From CAZISM01 sp964541895 (lineage in GTDB: Bacteria > Zhuqueibacterota > Zhuqueibacteria > Residuimicrobiales > Residuimicrobiaceae), in the NCBI GenBank assembly GCA_964541895.1, contig CAZISM010000023.1, forward strand, positions 1 to 54,089: a DNA stretch of 54,089 nucleotides. The letters run 5' to 3'. The notes beneath the pieces are model-generated. The model searched no databases, was not told the origin of the DNA, and saw only the letters and a program-made list of their open reading frames with translations. Position 1 is the first letter of the stretch; each line of letters opens with the position of its first letter. Positions 48,007 to 54,089 of the stretch are shown here, in pieces. A program made the translations under genes and the position numbers.

Positions 48007-49809
48007 ATGCTGCCAATCAAACAGCTCATGCAAAGCATAATTAACGTTTTCAAACGGCATCCGCTTGCGGCCCTGCTCATTCTGGCTGCCTTGGCCAGGT
48101 TGGTATATATCGCCGGCTTTGCCGATTCCTGGCGTTTTTACGACACCATCCACTATGATACGGCCGGCCGCTCGATTGCCCAAGGCCAGGGGTTTGGCCC
48201 CAGCCTGCACTATGGTTACCGATACGGCGCTTACTGCCTCGAGCCTATATATCCGCTTTTCATCGGGGGCTTGTATTTCCTATTTGGCCCTTCAGCCCTG
48301 TCGGTCCGGCTAGCCCAGGTCGTCCTGGCGTTGCTGCAGATATATTTGCTGTTTGATATCGCCCGTCGATTCTTTTCGAGCAGGGCGGCTTTTGCAGCTG
48401 CCCTGTTCGCTGCGGTCTATCCGTTTTACATCATCGTAGCCGGACTGGTGTATCCGACACAATTGTATTCTCTATTGCTGCTGGCGCTGGTTTGGAAGTT
48501 GCTGGTTTTTATAAAACATGGCCGACTTGCCGACCTGATATGCTCCGCCATTTGCTACGGGCTTGCTGTTCAGACAGGACCAGCCATTTTGCCGTCCGCT
48601 CCGTTTGTACTATGGTGGCTATGGCATTATCGCCCTCGCAATCAGCAACCGGTATTCGTGTTTATCGGTGTTTTTATCATCACCATGCTGCCCTGGACGC
48701 TGCGTAATTATTTCGTTTTTCATACGTTTTCTCCCGGCAGGGCGTGCTTGGAAGAAAAGAGATTCATCAATAACTTTTATTATGATCTCGTCTACCAGCG
48801 AGCGGTCGAACAGGATACTTTTAGTGCTGACAAGGTCGCCATCCATTTCCGCCAAACCGCAGACACCTTGTGGATCGATGGCTATGTGGACGGTCTTCGC
48901 TTCGAATCCTTGCGGCCCCTGGAACAGTCCATCACGGTGCAGTCACCGCACTATCTTGGCGTTTTGTTCGAAGGTGATGTTCCCAACCATCTGCAAGCTG
49001 TTAAAGCGTCTCTTCGCTATCCGGGTGCCGCATCGCCCGAATTGGTCTTTGCCTCTTCCGATTCATTGCCGTATGTACACACGCCATCTGTCTCAACCAA
49101 CGGAAAAGCGATAATTTACGAACAGGCCCTTCATAATCGATGGAACAATAAACTGATTTGGACAGATCCGTTGATCGCCAATTACTTTGAGATGCAGCTT
49201 CCGGATTCGATCAAGCCGGATGCCTTGCGCAAAGTGGCCCTGTTGGTGTTCATGGATACACCAGAGTTATCCGCAAACGGCTACATGGTCTGGCTCCATC
49301 CGTGCCTGGAACTCGATCTCTGGAAAGTGCAGAACGGCAAACCCAGCCATTCGATCCCGGTCGAAAAACGCTACTGGCAACGGGAAAAGCTGGACATTAC
49401 CACCGTGATTTGGCGTGAACCGAAAGCATTCTTTCTCGATCACTATATTCCTGAATTCATAAATTTTTGGTCGCCTATTGTAAAACGGATTGAAACAGCG
49501 GGTTTGCAGCCGTCACCGGCCATGCAGTTGATATCGCTGATTTTCTTTCTACCGTTGTTGTTGCTGCTTGTGCCTGCCGTGATCCGACATCGGCGTCGAC
49601 TCGAGGTGGTGACAATTACCCTATTGCCCGTTTTGACCATCGCGTTCAGCTATGCCCTGTTTTCCACCGAAGTGCGCTACCGGATTCCGATCGACAGCTT
49701 TCTCATCTTGTGGGCTGCCGCTGGATTGGATGCCTTCCTGCCCCGTTCTTTTTTAGCCGGAACGAAAAATACCCGTTCCCGAACCAGGGATGGCGGACAT
49801 CATGGATAA
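48007..49809 (+). CDS. GT39/ArnT-type membrane glycosyltransferase
   Basis: A 600-residue polytopic protein with about nine membrane segments in its first 240 residues and again near 510-580. The first periplasmic loop has D-T-I-H-Y-D-T-A-G-R-S-I-A-Q-G-Q-G, the Asp-containing pattern typical of GT-C polyprenyl-phosphate-sugar transferases (GT39/83 class). A large soluble domain spans about 250-490 and is unusually long for this family. It would transfer a sugar from a lipid carrier in the periplasm. Its stop overlaps the start of the next gene by 8 nt. Confidence 0.85.
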   Translation: MLPIKQLMQSIINVFKRHPLAALLILAALARLVYIAGFADSWRFYDTIHYDTAGRSIAQGQGFGPSLHYGYRYGAYCLEPIYPLFIGGLYFLFGPSALSVRLAQVVLALLQIYLLFDIARRFFSSRAAFAAALFAAVYPFYIIVAGLVYPTQLYSLLLLALVWKLLVFIKHGRLADLICSAICYGLAVQTGPAILPSAPFVLWWLWHYRPRNQQPVFVFIGVFIITMLPWTLRNYFVFHTFSPGRACLEEKRFINNFYYDLVYQRAVEQDTFSADKVAIHFRQTADTLWIDGYVDGLRFESLRPLEQSITVQSPHYLGVLFEGDVPNHLQAVKASLRYPGAASPELVFASSDSLPYVHTPSVSTNGKAIIYEQALHNRWNNKLIWTDPLIANYFEMQLPDSIKPDALRKVALLVFMDTPELSANGYMVWLHPCLELDLWKVQNGKPSHSIPVEKRYWQREKLDITTVIWREPKAFFLDHYIPEFINFWSPIVKRIETAGLQPSPAMQLISLIFFLPLLLLLVPAVIRHRRRLEVVTITLLPVLTIAFSYALFSTEVRYRIPIDSFLILWAAAGLDAFLPRSFLAGTKNTRSRTRDGGHHG

Positions 49810-51178
49810 GCACAAGGGCACCTTGCTGTTCATCTTTGGTCTGGTGATGTGCATCAACCAGGGTTTTAATGTGGTGGTCGGCACACTGCACGATGGCAAT
49901 CCACGCGGCGTCGACATGCTCATGCCGGTCGATATCCCCATGCTGCTGCTTCTGTTCACGCAAAAAGACGGCACGGCTGGGTCCAGCCATCGCCGTTACA
50001 TCGCAACCTGTAAAGCGCTGTTCATGTTCTTTTGGCTGTGGAGCCTGGCCGGGGAGTTTGTCGCCTATGAGGCGGCGGAATTTCGCGAACAGATGTTTCA
50101 GCTGTCGCGCGCCATGCTCATCGGCTACACGGTGATGACCCGCGTCAACACGTACGCTGATCTGAAAATGTTCGTCCTCGGCTTGCTCACTTCGCTCGGC
50201 TTTGAAGCGTTTGTCGGCGCCTGGCAATGGCAGATCGGCCCGCTCAACATTCCATTCCTCGCCGCGTCCAAAGGTTATCGGGTTTCCGGCACTCTGGGCG
50301 TTCCCAATACCTACGGCGTCTGGCTGGTCACTCTGATTCCCCTGGGCATGCGCATGGCCTTGTACAGCAAACTGAAGCCGAGAATTATTTGGATCGGCGT
50401 CATGCTGGTCTCCCTGTTGTGCCTGCTGGCCACCTACACGCGCGGGGCCTGGTTCAGCTTTCTCGCCTCCACGGTCGTCTTTACCCTCTCGGATGTATTT
50501 CGCAAAAAGCTTTCAGCCAAGCAGGTTTCCGTCTTTGTGGTCATGGCGGTCGTGCTGGCCATCGTTATTTCGGTCAAATACGGCGAGGGCATCAAAGATC
50601 GCATGTCCGATTCGGAGAAGAGTCTGGCGGGAAAACAAAAAAGCAGCCGGCTCTATCTCGCTCAGGACGCTCTGCGCATCATCAAAGATCATCTCTTTAC
50701 CGGCGTCGGACTTGACAACTATCGTTATTACTCCGATCCCGAGATCGAAGGCACGCGTATTGTGCACAATGTGTATCTGTTGATCGCGGCCGAGCAGGGC
50801 GTCCCGGCTTCGCTAACTTTTCTGCTGATTATGGGGACCGCTTTTTTCGGCGGCTGGAAAATTCTCAAAGCCAGGCTCAGTTTTTTTTACCACGTGGGCG
50901 CGGCCACTCTCGCAGCAGTCATGAATCTGTTTATTTACTATATGATCGGGCTGGATTATAATCTCTACGAAGTGCTTTTTCAACACTGGCGCGTGATCGG
51001 CATGGTTCCGGCCATACTGGTGTGTGAAGAACACGCACGCCGGCAATTGCAGGTCAAGGCCCTTCGCAGTCGCGCGCAGCGCCTGGCTCGGCAAAACAGG
51101 CCACCGGCTCCGATCGCCCGCAGGAGTCACAACCCCCGCAACGGGTCCTTGCCATCGGCGCCATCAGCCAGGACGTAA
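49802..51178 (+). CDS. O-antigen ligase/polymerase family protein (Wzy/WaaL)
   Basis: A 458-residue polytopic membrane protein with about ten hydrophobic segments. It has the family motif L-A-T-Y-T-R-G-A-W-F-S-F, then a large periplasmic loop ending G-L-D-N-Y-R-Y-Y, and I-V-H-N-V-Y-L-L-I-A-A-E-Q-G, the conserved His-containing segment of the O-antigen ligase domain. It joins or polymerises lipid-linked glycans. The Arg- and Pro-rich C-terminal tail (from about 420) is cytoplasmic and unusual. The start ATG at 49802 has GGCGG 5 nt upstream; an ATG four codons earlier is possible. Confidence 0.88.
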   Translation: MDKHKGTLLFIFGLVMCINQGFNVVVGTLHDGNPRGVDMLMPVDIPMLLLLFTQKDGTAGSSHRRYIATCKALFMFFWLWSLAGEFVAYEAAEFREQMFQLSRAMLIGYTVMTRVNTYADLKMFVLGLLTSLGFEAFVGAWQWQIGPLNIPFLAASKGYRVSGTLGVPNTYGVWLVTLIPLGMRMALYSKLKPRIIWIGVMLVSLLCLLATYTRGAWFSFLASTVVFTLSDVFRKKLSAKQVSVFVVMAVVLAIVISVKYGEGIKDRMSDSEKSLAGKQKSSRLYLAQDALRIIKDHLFTGVGLDNYRYYSDPEIEGTRIVHNVYLLIAAEQGVPASLTFLLIMGTAFFGGWKILKARLSFFYHVGAATLAAVMNLFIYYMIGLDYNLYEVLFQHWRVIGMVPAILVCEEHARRQLQVKALRSRAQRLARQNRPPAPIARRSHNPRNGSLPSAPSART

Positions 51179-51196
51179 CTGTAACAGGAGTAAATC

Positions 51197-53269
51197 ATGA
51201 AGGTTATATTTCAGCCTCTTTTACTGATCACGCTTGCCCTCTCCTCGGCGGCATGGGCGCAGGATCGCTTCAATACACCCTATCCGCGCAATGTGTATTT
51301 CACGGTCTGGGGCAACGGCGGCGGCGGCTTTCCAACCTACTCCGGTGGCACCTGGTTTGAAAACAATGCCAAGTTCGACATGATGATGATCACCGGCGCT
51401 AAAGACGGCATTTACGTTGCGCGAAAAATGCGCGAGATCAACACCGAGCAGATTTTGTTGACCCACTATGTGCCGATGTTTATCAATGATCCGGTTGATT
51501 ATTTCCTCTATCGCAGCTACCGGGCGCAACTGAAGCGGGATCTCGTGCCCGGTCAGAAAGAAATCATTGTTAGCAAAACCGCCGGATCCAATGCCGGCTT
51601 GCCGGCCGGCGATTTTACCCTCGCTTACCTGGTCATCGATGATGACGTCATCAAGGTGGGCACCATCGTCAACGATACCACCTTCCGCATTTATGCGGAT
51701 CAGTCGACCAGCGAAGGCATCAATTCCGCTCACAGCGCCGGCGCACTGGTAACAAGCCCTTTGCGCGCCAGCGGCCCGGGCATCTATCCCAACTTGAGCG
51801 AGTATAGCCCGACCGTGGGCGGGAAAAAAGCCTGGCAATATCTGTCGGACAAGTTCTTTGAACGCCATATCTGGGAAGAACGGCTGCTCGACGGCATTTT
51901 CTTTGATTTTTATGCCGAGGAGCTCTGGATTACCGATATGACCATTGATTTTGACATGAACGGAGTGGACGATTCGGCTGAGCACGGCCGCGCCTGGATC
52001 AATGCAAGATGGGCCTATGGCCGCAACCTGTGGCTGCAGCTGTTGCGTGAAGGCATGAACAGCCGGGCACCCGGCTCCCCCAACATGATACTCATTAACA
52101 ACGGCGGTCCACTCCATTCGGGCTATGATCTGGCAGAGGGACATATCTTTGAAGGCTTTTTGTACTGGGGCGGGAATTTGTTCAGCAATTATGCCAACTA
52201 TTTCGTACCCGATTATCTGGCCTGGATGGCTCAAGGCCGCAAACCCAGCATAATGGCCATGCAGGACTTTATCCCGGAAAAGTGGGTAAACGACGGCAAG
52301 GAACGTTTCTGGAAAATGCGCTTTGGTCTGGCCACCTCCTGCATCTATGAGATGTATTACGGCATGGCCTATACCATTTACTTCCGAGTACCGTTCTGGT
52401 ATGATGAAATGGTGGCGGATCTGGGCTATCCGGTCGATAATCAGATTATCACCCTGGCGAACGGCTTGGTATTGCGTTACTTCAGCAAGGGCGTTGCAAT
52501 CTGCAATCCTACCGGACGGAAACAGACGTTAAGCGCCGGCCAGCTCAACGGTGGACCGTTTTATCGCATGAAAGGCGGCCAGGATCCCACCTTCAACAAC
52601 GGCGAACAGTTCACCTCTGTGGAATTGTTCGGCATCATATATAACGACAATGACTGGCGAGGTGACGGCATTCTGCTGTTCCGCCAACCGACAACGGTCG
52701 TCGCGGATATCATCGTCGACAATTTCGACATCAACGCTACATCACCGGCCAGTAATCCCATCGAATTCACCGGCTCCTGGAGTCCCAAATTGAGCAAAGG
52801 CAGCGTCGACATCTCTCTGTTGAATCCCTATTACGTCCACGATACCAGCGCCTCCGCCGGCGATTGCTACGGCTACCATGCCGCCGCGGCGGGCAACGGC
52901 GAAGCATCAGCCATCTGGCGCCCCACCATTGGCGTGGCCGGCTGGTACGAAGTGTCAGAATGGCACGGTTGGCATGGCAACTACCAGAGCACGGCGGCAG
53001 AAGGCACCAACGTTCCGTTTGAAATCTTTGCCGACGGCCTGTCAAAAATCCAGGGCACAATTAACCAGCAGACCAATATCGGCACCTGGAACCGCCTCGG
53101 CTATGTGCAGATGTCGAAGGGCACCACCAGCTATGTGCGCATTACCAATAAAAGCAACGGCATTGTGATTGCCGATGCCATGCGCTTTCATTATATGGGT
53201 GACCATTACAATCCCAACAACACGCCCCCCAGTCCTCCGACCAACGTTCGCATCCAGCAAATCAAATAG
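51197..53269 (+). CDS. Secreted glycoside-hydrolase-like protein with golvesin-type C-terminus
   Basis: A 690-residue protein with a clear signal peptide (1-21, ending A-W-A-Q). Residues about 25-470 look like a TIM-barrel glycoside hydrolase: L-L-D-G-I-F-F-D-F near 230-238 has the strand-end Asp seen in several putative GH families, and A-R-W-A-Y-G-R-N-L-W follows. Residues about 510-670 match a golvesin/xanthan-lyase C-terminal beta domain (A-G-W-Y-E-V, N-R-L-G-Y-V, A-D-A-M-R-F). The protein stops at P-P-S-P-P-T-N-V-R, the usual beginning of an Fn3 domain, as if a C-terminal Fn3 was lost. AGGAG lies 6 nt before the ATG. Confidence 0.8.
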   Translation: MKVIFQPLLLITLALSSAAWAQDRFNTPYPRNVYFTVWGNGGGGFPTYSGGTWFENNAKFDMMMITGAKDGIYVARKMREINTEQILLTHYVPMFINDPVDYFLYRSYRAQLKRDLVPGQKEIIVSKTAGSNAGLPAGDFTLAYLVIDDDVIKVGTIVNDTTFRIYADQSTSEGINSAHSAGALVTSPLRASGPGIYPNLSEYSPTVGGKKAWQYLSDKFFERHIWEERLLDGIFFDFYAEELWITDMTIDFDMNGVDDSAEHGRAWINARWAYGRNLWLQLLREGMNSRAPGSPNMILINNGGPLHSGYDLAEGHIFEGFLYWGGNLFSNYANYFVPDYLAWMAQGRKPSIMAMQDFIPEKWVNDGKERFWKMRFGLATSCIYEMYYGMAYTIYFRVPFWYDEMVADLGYPVDNQIITLANGLVLRYFSKGVAICNPTGRKQTLSAGQLNGGPFYRMKGGQDPTFNNGEQFTSVELFGIIYNDNDWRGDGILLFRQPTTVVADIIVDNFDINATSPASNPIEFTGSWSPKLSKGSVDISLLNPYYVHDTSASAGDCYGYHAAAAGNGEASAIWRPTIGVAGWYEVSEWHGWHGNYQSTAAEGTNVPFEIFADGLSKIQGTINQQTNIGTWNRLGYVQMSKGTTSYVRITNKSNGIVIADAMRFHYMGDHYNPNNTPPSPPTNVRIQQIK

Positions 53270-53275
53270 CAGGCA

Positions 53276-53308
53276 CCTCCCCGGGCCGGCAGCAGCCCGG
53301 GGAGGTTT
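53276..53308 (+). terminator. Rho-independent terminator after the polysaccharide operon
   Basis: CCTCCCCGGGC (53276-53286) and GCCCGGGGAGG (53295-53305) form an 11-bp perfect GC-rich stem with an 8-nt loop, followed by TTTCGTTT. It starts 7 nt after the stop of the golvesin-type gene and isolates the downstream carbamoyltransferase. Confidence 0.9.
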
Positions 53309-53334
53309 CGTTTCAGGCCTGACGGTAGAAAAAC

Positions 53335-53363
53335 TTGATAATGTCCAGCAAAAAGAGTATCTT
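53335..53363 (+). promoter_or_regulatory. Candidate promoter upstream of the carbamoyltransferase
   Basis: TTGATA (53335-53340) and TATCTT (53358-53363) are separated by 17 nt, directly after the terminator. Transcription would begin near 53370, leaving a leader of about 125 nt that contains the SRP-RNA-like sequence. Confidence 0.4.
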
Positions 53364-53424
53364 TAAAAACATTTGCCGAGATGCGCAACATCACGCGGAT
53401 TTTTCTACGGCAAAATGATCGAAC

Positions 53425-53480
53425 AGGTGGGACAGCCGACTGGTCGCCCTGCCACGCTTACAACCTGACCAGGTCTGGGT
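53425..53480 (+). ncRNA. SRP-RNA-like 5' half (possible truncated ffs)
   Basis: The segment contains GGGACAGCCGACTGG, then CCCTGCCACGCTTAC and AACCTGACCAGGTCTGG. This order resembles the 5' strand of bacterial 4.5S RNA, which has CCCGCAACGCTA and then ACC-x-GGTCAGGTCCGG. The hallmark that should follow, GGAAGGAAGCAG, is missing; the sequence runs instead into the carbamoyltransferase start about 15 nt later, so the 3' half is absent. It is either a truncated ffs remnant or a chance likeness. Confidence 0.22.
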
Positions 53481-53494
53481 TCAATACAGAAAAC

Positions 53495-54089
53495 ATGAAG
53501 ATACTTGGCATATCTGCATTTTATCACGATTCTGCCGCTGCGCTGATTAAAGACGGCCAGGTTCTGGCGGCCGCGCAGGAGGAACGCTTTACCCGGAAAA
53601 AGCATACCGCCGAATTCCCCGCTCACGCCCTGCGCTACTGCCTGGACCACTCCGGGTATGGCCTAAACGATCTTGATGCGATCGTCTTTTATGACAAACC
53701 GCTGCTAAAGTTCGAACGATTGCTGGAAACATACCATCATTTTGCGCCGCGCGGAATCTCCTCCTTTATGGCCGCCATGCCGGTGTGGCTGAAGGAGAAA
53801 TTGTTTCTCAAACGGCTCATCCGCCAGGAGCTGAAACAGCTGGGCCATTCCGCGGCCGCATCCCGTTTGCTGTTCCCGGAACATCATTTATCCCATTGCG
53901 CCAGCGCGTTCTATCTCTCACCGTTTCAGGACGCGGCCATTTTAACGATCGACGGCGTCGGCGAATGGGCCACCTCGACCATCGCTTACGGCGACCGCGA
54001 AACGATTACGATCCACAAAGAGCTCCACTTTCCGCACTCGCTCGGTCTGCTCTATTCGGCGTTCACCTATTACCTCGGCTTTACCGTCA
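53495..54089 (+). CDS. NodU/CmcH-type carbamoyltransferase, N-terminal part
   Basis: Only the first 198 codons fall in the window. They begin K-I-L-G-I-S-A-F-Y-H-D-S-A-A-A-L, the family's N-terminus, with Q-E-E-R-F-T-R-K-K-H near 28-37, H-H-L-S-H-C-A-S-A-F-Y with the metal-binding His near 130, and T-I-D-G-V-G-E-W near 150. The family (TobZ/NodU/HypF-like YrdC fold) uses carbamoyl phosphate to carbamoylate sugars, antibiotics or lipids. Next to envelope glycan genes it may modify a polysaccharide or glycolipid. The YrdC-like C-terminal half is outside the window. Confidence 0.93.
   Translation, partial: MKILGISAFYHDSAAALIKDGQVLAAAQEERFTRKKHTAEFPAHALRYCLDHSGYGLNDLDAIVFYDKPLLKFERLLETYHHFAPRGISSFMAAMPVWLKEKLFLKRLIRQELKQLGHSAAASRLLFPEHHLSHCASAFYLSPFQDAAILTIDGVGEWATSTIAYGDRETITIHKELHFPHSLGLLYSAFTYYLGFTV

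Noticed and set aside
1..54089. tRNA or rRNA genes, CRISPR arrays, insertion sequences, prophage or toxin-antitoxin genes
   Set aside because: I looked through the gaps between genes and saw no cloverleaf-like sequence, regularly spaced repeats, transposase or phage proteins. Short elements could still be missed by eye.

Overview
The window reads as a chromosomal segment from a Gram-negative bacterium of the FCB group. My best guess is an uncultured lineage near Calditrichota/KSB1. The clues are a GldA/GldF/GldG-type ABC cassette, an internal QNYPNPFNP-type FlgD/type-IX-like segment in a secreted enzyme, an E1 alpha-beta fusion, a golvesin-like domain, and housekeeping operons of ordinary bacterial order. 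This placement is inference; no rRNA or tRNA gene lies in the window. Shine-Dalgarno sites (GGAG/GAGG) are clear for many genes, and several genes appear to start with TTG or GTG.

Everything from 1 to about 45.67 kb is on the minus strand; everything after is on the plus strand. In the direction of transcription the minus-strand blocks are as follows. (a) 45.7-41.9 kb: an M19 dipeptidase, a DUF4254 protein and a LarA-type nickel racemase. (b) 41.6-37.9 kb: a ferritin-like protein, a cysteine desulfurase, its IscU scaffold, a 67-residue Cys-containing protein and a flavodiiron protein. (c) 37.9-30.1 kb: a 2-oxoacid dehydrogenase locus with E3, a fused E1 alpha-beta, a separate E1 alpha and E1 beta, an 83-residue half-ferritin and one E2, followed by thyX and lipA, the latter making the lipoyl cofactor E2 needs. 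(d) 29.1-23.6 kb: a GAF/PP2C phosphatase, peptide deformylase, a sugar nucleotidyltransferase, a ROK kinase and acetate kinase. (e) 23.6-16.3 kb: a histidine operon, hisGDCBHAFI, preceded by what looks like a complete attenuator: a short leader ORF with six His codons in eight, followed by a rho-independent terminator. (f) 16.1-15.0 kb: two small membrane proteins. (g) 14.9-0 kb: rimP-nusA-infB-DUF503-rbfA-truB-ribF-rpsO, then an ABC export cassette with a DUF4340 protein, then pnp and the start of an M16 peptidase. The ABC cassette sits between rpsO and pnp, which are usually neighbours.

The plus-strand part starts with a sugar-kinase-like phosphotransferase, a stand-alone RapZ C-terminal domain and a MurU-like nucleotidyltransferase. 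This looks like an amino-sugar or cell-wall recycling cassette with a built-in sensor-like protein. It is followed by envelope polysaccharide genes: a GT39-type membrane glycosyltransferase, an O-antigen-ligase-family protein, a secreted hydrolase-like protein with a golvesin-like C-terminus and, after a strong terminator, the first 198 codons of a NodU-type carbamoyltransferase that runs off the end.

The observations most worth following are the His-codon attenuator, the kinase/RapZ-C/nucleotidyltransferase cassette, the dipeptidase with a sorting-type domain in the middle rather than at its C-terminus, the two E1 enzymes around a single E2 with a half-ferritin between them, and several unexplained palindromes and hairpins: in the pnp leader, between rbfA and truB, and in the divergent promoter region near 45.68 kb.
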